38,185 nucleotides of DNA from the NCBI GenBank assembly GCA_004172935.1, contig SDZD01000059.1, forward strand, positions 1 to 38,185, read 5' to 3'. The translations under genes and the position numbers were made by a program. The stretch is from a bacterium (GTDB lineage Bacteria > Armatimonadota > Abditibacteriia > Abditibacteriales > Abditibacteriaceae). This document shows positions 1 to 7,413 of the stretch, one piece after another (position 1 is the first letter of the stretch; each line of letters begins with the position of its first letter). The notes beneath the pieces are model-generated. The model saw only the letters and a program-made list of their open reading frames with translations. It was not told the DNA's origin and did not search any database.

Positions 1-192
1 CCAGGGCAGGCCGCCGCGCAGCAAATACAAGATCGCCTCGACAATCCGCCGGAGCGGCCATTTCCGAGGTCGCCCGACATGCGATGCCAGCGGAAGCAAC
101 GGCTCCAGAACCGCCCACTCAGCATCGGTCAAATCACTTGGCAACGCCAGCCCGCTTCGCGCATGTAGGGCGCGAGTGGTGTCAGTCCACAT
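1..192 (-). CDS. IS5-family transposase, N-terminal part (runs off window)
   Basis: The reverse strand from position 192 encodes 64 residues that continue past the window edge. They contain the opening of an IS5-family (IS427-like) DDE transposase: a segment reading LTDAEWAVLEPLLP, then GRPRKWPLRRIVEAILYLL and the GGLPW motif. Only the N-terminal helix-turn-helix part is present, so catalytic residues cannot be checked. The start is ATG at 192. The element's outer end must lie between 193 and about 300, before manC, but I could not identify a terminal repeat without the other end. It marks the left edge of the EPS locus as a mobile-element landing zone. Confidence 0.85.
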   Translation of the reverse strand, partial: MWTDTTRALHARSGLALPSDLTDAEWAVLEPLLPLASHVGRPRKWPLRRIVEAILYLLRGGLPW

Positions 193-310
193 CGTTGATC
201 CATCGAAGTTTTTAGCGAAACCCCTGAATCAACGACAGGCTCAGCCGTCAAGCTAACCTGCTGATACCACTCAACTTAGTTTCCGATCAGGCTCTGAGGG
301 AATTTAGTTC

Positions 311-1348
311 GTGATGCATCAAATCATTCCCGTGATCCTCTGCGGCGGCAGCGGCACTCGCTTGTGGCCGCGCAGTCGTGCCGTGAAACCGAAACCCTTT
401 CTGCCGCTGGTCGGCGATACGACCCTGTTTGAGGCGACGCTTAGCCGTTTTCCGCCCGACGGTTTCGCGCCGGCGATCGTGGTGGCCGGCGCTGAGCATC
501 TGCCGCATGTCGAGGATCAACTGGCGGGTGCACCCAATGCGCGCGTCATCGTCGAGCCGGCGGCCAAGAACACGGCCGCGGCGATCGCACTGGCAGCGCT
601 GCGCGTGCCGGCGGACGCGGTGATGCTCGTATGCCCGAGCGACCATCACATCGCCGACTGCGATACCTTCGTGATCGCGGCCCACGCGGCGGCATCGCTG
701 GCCGAAGAGGGCTGGCTGGTTTCGTTCGGGATCGAAGCGAAGACCCCCGAGACCGGCTATGGCTATCTCAAGCGCGGCGAGGCGATCGGCGTGACGGGGT
801 TCCGTGTCGATCAGTTCGTCGAGAAGCCCGACCGCGAGCGCGCTCAAGGGTTCCTCGATGCCGGCATCTACGCCTGGAACGGCGGCATCTTCGCCTTCCG
901 TGCGCGCGATTTCCTGGCCGAACTCGAAGCGCACCGTCCCGCGATCCTCGATGCCGTGCGCCGTTCGGTCGAGCGCGGTGTGGAAGACAACCACCGGTTC
1001 TATCCCGAGCCCGAAGCCTTTGCCGAAGTGAAGAGCGAATCGGTCGACTACGCGGTGATGGAGAACACCAGCCGCGCGGCGATGGTCCCCGCCGACATGG
1101 GCTGGTCCGACATCGGCAACTGGCAGTCGCTGCACGAGGCCCGCGAGCGCGATGCCGACGGAAACGTGGCGATCGGCCGCGTCGAGCTGGTCGATTGCCG
1201 CAATGTCCTTGTCGATAGCGACGGGCCGCGGGTTTCGGTGATCGGGCTCGAGAATGTCATGGTCGTGATCGATGGCGACGAGGTGCTCGTCACCACCGCC
1301 GCCGGCGCGCAGCTCGTCGGCAAGCTGTCGGGGGCGGTCAACCAATGA
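311..1348 (+). CDS. manC: Mannose-1-phosphate guanylyltransferase (GDP-mannose synthesis)
   Basis: Makes GDP-mannose from mannose-1-phosphate and GTP in the cytoplasm, feeding mannose (or sugars derived from GDP-mannose) into polysaccharide. The 345-residue product has the nucleotidyltransferase signature GGSGTRLWP (residues 12-20) followed by KPKPFLPL, then EPAAKNTAAAI, CPSDHHI, FVEKPDRERA, AGIYAWNGGIF and the late MGWSDIGNW motif. All belong to the ManC/CpsB family. It lacks the C-terminal cupin (phosphomannose isomerase) domain of the long bifunctional form and matches the short form. Start is GTG at 311 or the adjacent ATG at 314; a GAGGGA ribosome site lies at 296-301. Its stop overlaps an ATG (ATGA, 1345-1348), implying a coupled downstream gene that is now gone. 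Confidence 0.93.
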   Translation: MMHQIIPVILCGGSGTRLWPRSRAVKPKPFLPLVGDTTLFEATLSRFPPDGFAPAIVVAGAEHLPHVEDQLAGAPNARVIVEPAAKNTAAAIALAALRVPADAVMLVCPSDHHIADCDTFVIAAHAAASLAEEGWLVSFGIEAKTPETGYGYLKRGEAIGVTGFRVDQFVEKPDRERAQGFLDAGIYAWNGGIFAFRARDFLAELEAHRPAILDAVRRSVERGVEDNHRFYPEPEAFAEVKSESVDYAVMENTSRAAMVPADMGWSDIGNWQSLHEARERDADGNVAIGRVELVDCRNVLVDSDGPRVSVIGLENVMVVIDGDEVLVTTAAGAQLVGKLSGAVNQ

Positions 1349-1423
1349 GCGAGGTCCTGCCCATCCGGGAAGTCGAGAAACCATCGGGCAAGTTCTGTAT
1401 CTGCATTGGGAGGTTGATTGAAG
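1345..1423 (+). pseudogene. Possible 5' remnant of a gene coupled to manC (mannose-6-phosphate isomerase-like?)
   Basis: An ATG overlaps the manC stop as ATGA. The next codons read MSEVLPIREVEKPSGK, resembling the opening of sphingomonad class I mannose-6-phosphate isomerases (usually ...VEKPWGR...). The resemblance ends after about 13 residues and the sequence meets the inverted repeat at 1424. The reading frame stays open to a stop at 1507-1509 but makes no sense past the repeat. Seen: the overlapping start and the short match. Inferred: this is the stub of a gene lost when mobile DNA arrived. The match is too short to be certain. Confidence 0.3.
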
Positions 1424-1498
1424 CTAGTGGTAGCCGCCTGACATTTGAGTCCAGTGGGAATCCCCCATCGGACTCAAATGTCAGGCGGCTACCACTAG
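1424..1498. repeat. 75-bp element with perfect 29-bp inverted arms
   Basis: Arms at 1424-1452 and 1470-1498 are exact reverse complements, separated by 17 bp. Each outer edge is CTAG, followed inward by TGGTAGCCGCCTGAC. It lies exactly where the IS66 tnpC reading frame breaks off. It looks like two copies of one insertion-sequence end facing each other with a CTAG target site, or a miniature inverted-repeat element. The flanks do not form a continuous gene across it, so a plain insertion into tnpC does not explain it; a deletion must also have occurred. As RNA it would form a very stable hairpin. Confidence 0.85.
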
Positions 1499-1939
1499 TA
1501 CCTCGGTGACGTCCTCGCCGATCACCGTCTCGGCGCCTCCGCAGCTGCCACTACAAGGACCGGGATGATGCTCTATCGTCTGGCGCGGGATGTGGGCGGG
1601 GATCGGCGCCCGAACGCCGGACTTGCGTGCCGACTGCAGCGCTGCCGCTGCCGCTGCGGCTGCAGGCGCGTCATCATTGGCTGGTTCGGGGGCGTCGACC
1701 TCGTCGAACATCAAGCGCAGCTGCGCGATGTCCATCTTCTCTGAGCTGCGGCCGAACTGGACACGCAGCAGCCGGGCCAGGCGATGCTCGAGCTTTTCGA
1801 TCTTCAGGTTCTGGGCTTTGACGGTCGCATTCGCCGCCTGCAATTCGGCCCGCTCCAGCTCCATGGCTTTGGCCATCTCGCGCAGGATTTTCTGCAGGAG
1901 AACTGGGTCTGTGGGAAGGCGATCAAGGTCGAACCGCAT
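1481..1939 (-). pseudogene. tnpC: IS66 transposase TnpC, N-terminal fragment
   Basis: The 152-codon frame begins like IS66 TnpC: a leucine-rich coiled-coil (about residues 20-60), the segment RVQFGRSSEK, an alanine-rich linker, then the Cys-rich CSGSCGG zinc-binding piece and GEDVTEVL. After EVL (near position 1499) the frame enters the inverted repeat and ends four codons later. The whole catalytic DDE domain is absent, so this is a dead fragment. Confidence 0.9.
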
Positions 1940-2006
1940 GCCCGGAACTATAGCGGCGGCGGCCTCACAAGCCTATATAAAATCGCAGTTTTCCGTCACT
2001 TTTCGC

Positions 2007-2366
2007 TCACGCGAGGGTCGGCGTGACCACCTCGTCATGGACGATCCCCTGCCTCCAATCCAGCCCCTCGATCAGCATCGCCAACTGCGCCGCCGAGAGC
2101 CGTGCCGCGGCTCCATCCCGCGTGCGCGGCCAGACAAACTTTCCGCGTTCGAGACGCTTGGCATAAAGGCAAAGCCCCGATCCATCCCAGACCAGGGCCT
2201 TCAATCTGTCGCCCCGCTTCCCGCGGAACAAGAATACGGCGCCGGAGAAAGGATCAAGCTGGAGAATGTTGCGGACCTGCGCGCTCAGCCCATCAAAGCC
2301 CTTGCGCATGTCGCAGGGCGCCAGCGACAGGTAGATCTTCGCCGAAGGCGGCAGCGTCAGGCTCAA
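2007..2366 (-). CDS. tnpB: IS66-family accessory protein TnpB
   Basis: A 119-residue protein with the full IS66 Orf2 (TnpB) pattern: CDMRKGFDGLSAQV near residues 18-31, FSGAVFLFRGKRGDRLKALVWDG in the middle and a KRLERGKFVWP segment. Length is normal for the family. Its start overlaps the tnpA stop by four bases (ATGA at 2363-2366), the usual coupling in IS66 elements. TnpB is needed for transposition of many IS66 elements but its biochemical role is not settled. It appears intact although the element is truncated. Confidence 0.92.
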   Translation of the reverse strand: MSLTLPPSAKIYLSLAPCDMRKGFDGLSAQVRNILQLDPFSGAVFLFRGKRGDRLKALVWDGSGLCLYAKRLERGKFVWPRTRDGAAARLSAAQLAMLIEGLDWRQGIVHDEVVTPTLA

Positions 2367-2806
2367 CGATCAATCTCCCCGATTACCTCCAGGACCAGCT
2401 TCAGCGCCGCCCAGTCAACCAGCCTATCGACCGACACCGTGAAGTCGCCTTGCCCTTTGATCTCGATCCGGCCGATCTCGGCAGACTTCGCCGGCGGGCC
2501 AGAATTTGTGAGCTCCACCGGCACGAACCCGGCCATCGCGCTCTGCAGCAATTGCCGGCGCCACGTGTAGAGCTGGCCCGTCCCGATCTCATGCCTGCGC
2601 GCAACGACCGCCATTATAGCGCCCGGCTGCGTCGTTTCCCTGAGGATGGCCAGCTTCTCGTCGTCGCTCCAACGCCGGCGTCGCTCCACTCGCACGACCG
2701 CTCCGCCTTCCCGGCGAGCGCTCATACGAGGCTCGTTTGACTGCTCGATATCCACTCGCAAGGCCTCCGTCTGCCTCGCGAACTTCACCCCATCCGCGCA
2801 CCGCAC
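2363..2806 (-). CDS. tnpA: IS66-family protein TnpA (helix-turn-helix)
   Basis: Contains the TnpA/IS3-OrfA-like helix-turn-helix region RRRRWSDDEKLAIL followed by VARRHEIGTGQLYTWRRQLL, then a short C-terminal domain. The frame opens at 2806, only 25 bp inside the IS end. The real start may be the ATG at 2725 (MSARREGG), which still leaves the whole DNA-binding domain. It is the first gene of the IS66 operon and is coupled to tnpB. Confidence 0.88.
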   Translation of the reverse strand: MRCADGVKFARQTEALRVDIEQSNEPRMSARREGGAVVRVERRRRWSDDEKLAILRETTQPGAIMAVVARRHEIGTGQLYTWRRQLLQSAMAGFVPVELTNSGPPAKSAEIGRIEIKGQGDFTVSVDRLVDWAALKLVLEVIGEIDR

Positions 2807-2831
2807 AAGGCCGGGTTCCGTCGGCGCTTAC

Positions 2832-3264
2832 GCTCATATGTTCCTACTGTGACTATGAGCACATCCTTGGTGCAGCGGAGCTGGACGCGATCGAGGGGGC
2901 TTTTGGAAGAGCGCTTATCGAGGCGCACCATCTCCAATCCCATGGAGAGCACACCCATCCGATTGGGTCATCCTGGCACTAGTGACTTTGTGGGTGACCT
3001 GAACATGCGACTGAGTGTCGTCATGACCTGCGGTTTGAGGCGCTAGCTCTCCGTCGTCTGCGAGCGGAACCCTCATTGGCCGGAGGGATCAAGTCGATCG
3101 GCAATGGGGAGCTCAGGCAAGAGACTCGGTCACTCCGGAGGCTACGGCGCTGCAGAGGTGCCAAAATCGGACGAACCGTGCGTCGCTGATGGTAAACCGA
3201 AACGATTTCGGATATTTAGTTCTTCGCAGCCGAGGGGGATTCGGCTTTCCGAAAGGGGCGTTTC
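2832..3264. other. 433-bp stretch without a recognisable gene
   Basis: Between the IS66 end and the small membrane-protein gene I find no coding sequence I can support. Short open frames exist on the plus strand but have mixed codon use and no recognisable motif. A CYDYEH-like Cys-containing piece just after the IS end could be the tail of a gene broken by the insertion, but it is too short to call. No clear promoter or terminator was found. Confidence 0.5.
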
Positions 3265-3510
3265 ATGGTGCAGCGTGATCTGCATGGCGACGAGCCATGG
3301 CCGCCGTGCGATACGGGTGACAATGACGACCTTGAGAGTAATGAGCCCGATCGGCCCGTTTATGGTCAGCCTCCAATCGAGAAGAGGCCTTCACCTGCGG
3401 ATTCTACGCGCGAGAACGTGCCTGAGCTGGCGATCCAGTTCGTTTCTCGAGCTGCTGGGCCCTTAGCGCTGATTTTGGTTTTGATCGGCGTGATCATCTT
3501 CGTTTTTTGA
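3265..3510 (+). CDS. Small C-terminally anchored membrane protein, unknown function
   Basis: An 81-residue product with a hydrophilic, acidic and proline-rich first 55 residues and a hydrophobic C-terminal segment (about residues 62-81, ending LILVLIGVIIFVF). A good ribosome site, AAAGGGG at 3252-3258, sits six bases before the ATG. The layout predicts a tail-anchored inner-membrane protein with its body in the cytoplasm. It lies 161 bp upstream of the exosortase gene on the same strand. I do not recognise the family. Confidence 0.5.
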   Translation: MVQRDLHGDEPWPPCDTGDNDDLESNEPDRPVYGQPPIEKRPSPADSTRENVPELAIQFVSRAAGPLALILVLIGVIIFVF

Positions 3511-3671
3511 GCAAAGCTGCGCTTGATCGTTGTCGACTATCTGGCTTCCCAATATCGGTGCGCGCTCTGGAAGCGTACGATTGCAGCCGATAGGTGCGCG
3601 ATCTACAGGAGCGTGGCGACGGCGTAAACGGGAGGCGATCGAGCTAGCGCTTCCCCAAAGCTTCGGAGAAT

Positions 3672-4562
3672 ATGTTGCCAGGTTCCGCTAGGCCGTCAGT
3701 CCCCCGTTTGAGCCTACCATGGCGTTCCTACGTCTGGGCGCTTCCGTTGGTCTGCGGGATTCTTGCCATAGCGATACCTACGTTTTTGGGTATCGCCCAG
3801 GTTTCGTGGTCGACAGAGCAGGGTGCTCACGGCCCGATCGTTCTTGCGATCGGCCTTTGGCTGCTGGCGCGAAAATGGTCAGTCCTGGCGGACAATGCGC
3901 GGCCCGGAAACCCTGCACTGGGCTGGTCGATGCTCGCTATCGCACTGATCGGATATATGGCGGCTAGACTCGTTGGTAGCATCACCATCGAGAGCGCTAT
4001 GATGTACGCCGCGTTCTTGGCGACATTGCACCTTTTTGTCGGCGCGTCGGCGATGCGGATGGCATGGTTTCCCTTAGCATTTCTGCTCTTTGTCTTGCCG
4101 CCGCCGGGGAGTGTGGTGGCAGCGGCAACCCAACCCCTGAGACTTGAGATATCGCAGCAAGCCGTGAATTTTCTTGCCATGCTTGGCTATCCCGTCGCGC
4201 GAGCCGGACTGATAATTTATGTCAACCAGTACGTTCTGGAAGTGAAAGCCGCGTGCGGTGGCCTTAATTCAATCATCAGTCTCACCGCGATCGGCCTGTT
4301 CTACGCATATATACGGCACAATTCAAACGCTCGCTATGTATCCATCCTATTTTTCGTGATTGTTGCGATGGCGATAGCTGCTAATTTTGTCAGGGTTTTG
4401 ATACTGATATTGACGACCTATTATCTAGGGGATCGCGCGGCACAGGGATTTCTTCATCAGTTTGCGGGGCTCACGATGTTCACTGTGGTGATCGGCGGAA
4501 TTATCGTTTTGGATCATGTTGCTGGGCCATTGCGTCGGTCTCTGGAAGCGAAGGCGGTATGA
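3672..4562 (+). CDS. xrtV: Exosortase, XrtV-like transpeptidase/protease
   Basis: An integral membrane cysteine protease that cuts PEP-CTERM tails from exported proteins, by analogy with sortase. The 296-residue protein has about eight hydrophobic segments. The three expected active-site residues are visible: Cys195 in KAACGGLNS, Arg241 in ANFVRV, and His262 in FLHQFAG. These match the Cys-Arg-His set of the exosortase/archaeosortase family. Unlike one-piece exosortases, the EpsI part is a separate gene that overlaps it by four bases (ATGA). The accessory protein at 5262-5513 and the PEPxxWL substrates nearby are why I call it XrtV. Start is ATG 3672, just after a GGAGA ribosome site. Confidence 0.9.
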   Translation: MLPGSARPSVPRLSLPWRSYVWALPLVCGILAIAIPTFLGIAQVSWSTEQGAHGPIVLAIGLWLLARKWSVLADNARPGNPALGWSMLAIALIGYMAARLVGSITIESAMMYAAFLATLHLFVGASAMRMAWFPLAFLLFVLPPPGSVVAAATQPLRLEISQQAVNFLAMLGYPVARAGLIIYVNQYVLEVKAACGGLNSIISLTAIGLFYAYIRHNSNARYVSILFFVIVAMAIAANFVRVLILILTTYYLGDRAAQGFLHQFAGLTMFTVVIGGIIVLDHVAGPLRRSLEAKAV

Positions 4563-5308
4563 CTGAAGCAATAAGCGGTTCGTCAAGCGGGGGCGTCGAT
4601 CCTGGCTTGACGCGCCGATCCCTCCTCGTTGGCGGCACCCTGGGGGTATTCGCCGTTGGTGCAGCCGTAGCCCAACCGCGCAGAGCAGAGCATCGGTTGG
4701 CGCGCGTGAAGATGGGCGACCTCATACCAGTGTCCGTCGGGCCGTGGCGTTTCGCGAATGCCGATGGCGTTGTCGTGGCGCGCGAAGAGGGCCCGGTAGA
4801 TGGCTACGATCAACTCGTGTCGCGGACCTACGAAGCCGAGGGATTGCCATCGATCATGTTGTTGGTCGCTTACGGTAGCACTCAAGGGGGCAGTTTGCAG
4901 CTTCACCGTCCGGAGACATGCTATCCTGGGCAAGGCTTTTCGCTGTCCGAGTTTTCGAACATCGAGCTTGAGCCCAGCCCGCTAGAGCGAATTCCTGCGC
5001 GCAGATTTACGGCGACGCGGGACGAGCGGGTGGAGCGACTGATCTATTGGACAAGGATTTCGGACGCATTTCCAAGGAACACCGCCCAGGAGTATCGCGC
5101 CATCCTCGGCAGCTTGCTGAAGGGTCTGGTCCCCGATGGTGTCCTCGTCCGGTTATCATCGATAGGACGGGATACCCCAGCCTCTGATCGTGCATTGAGC
5201 CTGTTTTTCAGTTCCCTGATCGAGGCTGCTCAGGCCGCCAAGCCGATTCTGGTCGGCAATGTCATGGCTGGCGCCATCGATCGAGCGGGCGCAGCACGTA
5301 ATAAATGA
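4559..5308 (+). CDS. epsI: Exosortase-associated protein EpsI
   Basis: EpsI proteins are encoded with, or fused to, exosortases of EPS loci; their exact biochemical role is not known. The 249-residue product has a twin-arginine-like N-terminus (TRRSLLVGGTLGV, residues 18-30), so export to the periplasm is likely. The family hallmark HRPETCYPGQGF is at residues 116-127, followed by YWTRISDAF. The ATG overlaps the exosortase stop, so the two are translationally coupled. The last 47 bp overlap the end of the opposite-strand accessory gene. Confidence 0.9.
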   Translation: MTEAISGSSSGGVDPGLTRRSLLVGGTLGVFAVGAAVAQPRRAEHRLARVKMGDLIPVSVGPWRFANADGVVVAREEGPVDGYDQLVSRTYEAEGLPSIMLLVAYGSTQGGSLQLHRPETCYPGQGFSLSEFSNIELEPSPLERIPARRFTATRDERVERLIYWTRISDAFPRNTAQEYRAILGSLLKGLVPDGVLVRLSSIGRDTPASDRALSLFFSSLIEAAQAAKPILVGNVMAGAIDRAGAARNK

Positions 5309-5513
5309 AAATCAAGGTCACGACGAGCACGATCAACCCGAGCAGCGTGTACGAATTGTTGCCGAGATAATTTGAAACTGCGCAGCCGACGGAAGCGATA
5401 AGGTACTGCCAGATCGAGTCCTCGGTTGGGTCGTCACCTACGGACCGTTGTAGGAAGAGGACAATGAGGCCAGCGAAAACGGCCATTGTGAGAAAGTCAA
5501 AGGCAGTTTCCAT
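5262..5513 (-). CDS. Small three-helix membrane protein, XrtV sorting system accessory type
   Basis: An 83-residue hydrophobic protein with three likely membrane segments (about residues 8-23, 38-55 and 57-76) and an acidic loop GDDPTEDSIWQYL between the first two. I recognise it as the small protein that accompanies XrtV exosortases in sphingomonads; its function is unknown. It is convergent with epsI and overlaps its last 47 bp. It is divergent from the first PEP-CTERM gene, sharing the 288-bp region 5514-5801 that carries a palindrome. Confidence 0.8.
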   Translation of the reverse strand: METAFDFLTMAVFAGLIVLFLQRSVGDDPTEDSIWQYLIASVGCAVSNYLGNNSYTLLGLIVLVVTLIFIYYVLRPLDRWRQP

Positions 5514-5702
5514 GCTGGGACTCTTGGCTTGAGATCGTTCCGTTGTTGAGCCTTACGAGGAGTCGGCTTCGTGGGCAATCTGCCCCTCGCTGTGGTTGCG
5601 GTATCAGCAATACAACAAATCAGTATCAAAATGGTACGCTCTGCGAGGTCAGGATCGGCCAAACCCTCCATTTTGGGGATTGTGGAGAGCGTCGCGGATC
5701 GA

Positions 5703-5716
5703 TAACAAGTTGTTAA
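5703..5716 (+). promoter_or_regulatory. Palindrome TAACA-N3-TGTTA, candidate operator
   Basis: The sequence TAACAAGTTGTTAA has exact TAACAA/TTGTTA arms around one central base. It lies in the divergent region, 86 bp before the first PEP-CTERM start. A near-identical site, at nearly the same distance and in the same orientation, precedes the priming sugar transferase gene at the other end of the locus (37192-37206). The binding protein is unknown. Confidence 0.5.
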
Positions 5717-5801
5717 GCATCGGCTGAGCGATTCTGCCCTTGCGTGATTTCCGCGGGCACCGATGACATTTCCGGCCAGCTCGTTCATTGGGGGCAAGAG
5801 T

Positions 5802-6437
5802 ATGCGCAAGGTAGCTTTGTCATTGATTTCGCTTGCCGCGCTTGCGGCAACCACTGCCCCGGCAAACGCCGCGGTGAGCATCTCGTATACGCCGGGCGTG
5901 AGCGCGGTGAGCGGCTCGCAGGTGGTGTTTGAGAAGTTCAACACCGTCGGCGCGGTTGGCACCAACTCCAACGTCTTTAATGGTGATGTGACCAATCAGG
6001 GCAAGCGCCCGGTTGGCAGCACCGGTGGCTATCTCGCTGTCGGCTCCACTGGATCGGGCAGCTATCAGATCAATTTTGCGACTGCGGTGCCGGTCCTTTC
6101 GTTTCTTCTGGGGACGCTCGACACGTACAACCAGGTCGTTCTCAATTTTGTCAATAATACAAGCCAAACGTTCACGGGCCTTGAGATCGTTGATGGGAAT
6201 GGCGTGACGGGTGCTGGTTTCCAGGACGGTCGCGTCACCTACGATGTCGGTACGTCGAATCCTGTTGCATTCATCTCGAGCGTTGTATTCAATTCGACCT
6301 CAGCCGCCATGGAAATCGATGATGTCGCAAGCGCGGCGCCGGAGCCCGGCACGTGGCTGATGATGATCCTTGGCTTTGGCCTTGTCGGTGCGAGCCTTCG
6401 CGCAAATCGTCGCCGTGGTAAGCTCGCGATCGCCTGA
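5802..6437 (+). CDS. PEP-CTERM sorted exported protein (paralogue 1)
   Basis: A 211-residue likely substrate of the exosortase. It has a cleavable signal peptide (MRKVALSLISLAALAATTA..., cut near residue 23), a Gly/Ser/Thr-rich body of probable beta structure, and a C-terminal sorting tail beginning at residue 180: PEPGTWLMMILGFGLVG then a basic RANRRR cluster. The frame is open from 5763, but ATG 5802 follows a GGGGGCAAGAG ribosome site and gives a proper signal peptide. It is about as long as the next gene's product and shares many blocks with it, so they are tandem duplicates. A terminator follows. Body function is unknown; surface or biofilm-matrix protein is an inference. Confidence 0.9.
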   Translation: MRKVALSLISLAALAATTAPANAAVSISYTPGVSAVSGSQVVFEKFNTVGAVGTNSNVFNGDVTNQGKRPVGSTGGYLAVGSTGSGSYQINFATAVPVLSFLLGTLDTYNQVVLNFVNNTSQTFTGLEIVDGNGVTGAGFQDGRVTYDVGTSNPVAFISSVVFNSTSAAMEIDDVASAAPEPGTWLMMILGFGLVGASLRANRRRGKLAIA

Positions 6438-6453
6438 GGCAACTACTTACTTT

Positions 6454-6495
6454 AAAGGCGCTGACCTCTACGAGGTCGGCGCCTTTTCTATTTTT
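6454..6495 (+). terminator. Rho-independent terminator after the first PEP-CTERM gene
   Basis: A stem with arms AAAGGCGCTGACCTC and GAGGTCGGCGCCTTT (one G-U pair) closes over the loop TAC and is followed by TTTTCTATTTTT. It lies 16 bp after the stop codon and should separate transcription of the two PEP-CTERM paralogues. Confidence 0.85.
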
Positions 6496-6639
6496 AGACG
6501 TGGGTTCACTTTCCCGCGAAGGCGAAATACGCGATTGCGACGCGCCACTATTTATTGTGCGGCGCAGCAAATTGGGTTATTATCTGTCTTTGAGTTGGTC
6601 GAGTCGCCGGGTTCGGCGCGGCAATCACTGGAGAATACG

Positions 6640-7278
6640 ATGCGTAAGACACTGGCCCTTTTGGCGCCCGTCGCCGCCCTCCTTGCGTCGCCGGCCGCGG
6701 CCGCCACGGCCATCAGCTACACGCCGGGGAGCAATATCCTCGGCAACAACCAGATCATTTTTCAAAGCTTCGACGTTCTCGGGCCTACTGGCTTGCATTC
6801 CGCTGTCTACAGCAGCGGCGTTACCAACCAGGCCGCCCAGCCTATTGGTAGCACGGGCGGCTTTCTCGCAGTCGGTAATACGGCAACCGGTTTTCCGTCG
6901 AACTTCGGGTACTATTCGCTCAATCTTCCCGTCGCCGCGCCTGTAGTCTCGTTCCTGCTGGGCACGCTCGACTCGTACAACACGGTCATTCTCAACTACG
7001 CGAATGGCAGTTCTGATTCGTACACGGGAAATCAGATCATCGGCGGCGGCGTTTTCACGCAAGACGGCCGGGTGACCTACGACGTTTCTTCGGCAAATTC
7101 GTTGAACTTCATTAGCAATATATCTTTCATCTCGTCGCAGGCCGCGATGGAGATTGACGATGTCGCCAGCGCAGCGCCTGAGCCGGGCGCTTGGCTGATG
7201 ATGATCCTTGGCTTTGGCCTGATCGGTTCTGCGCTCAGGAACCGTAATAAGCTCGAGACGGGCTTGGCGCTCTCGTAA
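6640..7278 (+). CDS. PEP-CTERM sorted exported protein (paralogue 2)
   Basis: A 212-residue protein with a signal peptide (MRKTLALLAPVAALLASPAAA), a body aligning with its neighbour (ISYTPG, VTNQ, GSTGGFLAVG, SFLLGTLDSYN, QDGRVTYDV, AAMEIDDVASAAPEPG), and a sorting tail starting at residue 180, the same position as in paralogue 1. The open frame begins much further upstream, inside the first gene's terminator region. ATG 6640, after ACTGGAGA, gives the signal peptide and is the real start. Its own promoter must lie in 6496-6639. A role in the matrix or on the cell surface is inferred from the sorting tail only. Confidence 0.9.
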   Translation: MRKTLALLAPVAALLASPAAAATAISYTPGSNILGNNQIIFQSFDVLGPTGLHSAVYSSGVTNQAAQPIGSTGGFLAVGNTATGFPSNFGYYSLNLPVAAPVVSFLLGTLDSYNTVILNYANGSSDSYTGNQIIGGGVFTQDGRVTYDVSSANSLNFISNISFISSQAAMEIDDVASAAPEPGAWLMMILGFGLIGSALRNRNKLETGLALS

Positions 7279-7413
7279 TTTCGGCATCAAGCGGAAAAAC
7301 GTTCTTTATCGCGTTGCGCTATCCGGCTTAGCTTGACGTTACCCGTCAGGGGTGAGGCCAGAACGGTAACACGAAGCGTCAGACGACGATTGGTGGAAAC
7401 GAAGCTGTTCGGG

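Larger units (their letters stand above)
1499..2831 (-). mobile_element. Truncated IS66-family insertion sequence
   Basis: Three genes in the IS66 order tnpA-tnpB-tnpC read leftward. The outer end at 2831 reads inward on the minus strand as GTAAGCGCCGACGG, the usual IS66 terminal start (GTAAGCG). The other end is missing because tnpC stops at the inverted repeat at 1498 after about 145 of the roughly 500 residues normal for the family. The element therefore cannot move by itself, and its 8-bp target duplication cannot be checked. Confidence 0.88.

Noticed and set aside
287..1384. Long open frame on the minus strand opposite manC (365 codons)
   Set aside because: It is the antisense shadow of a strongly conserved manC, common in GC-rich DNA, and its product has no recognisable domain.
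1590..2570. Long plus-strand open frame across the IS66 element
   Set aside because: It crosses tnpC and tnpB on the opposite strand and shows no protein-like pattern; the IS66 genes explain the region.
2737..2982. Small plus-strand frame with a Cys-x2-Cys-like piece after the IS66 end
   Set aside because: It runs out of the IS end with mixed codon use and no known motif; at best a gene remnant.
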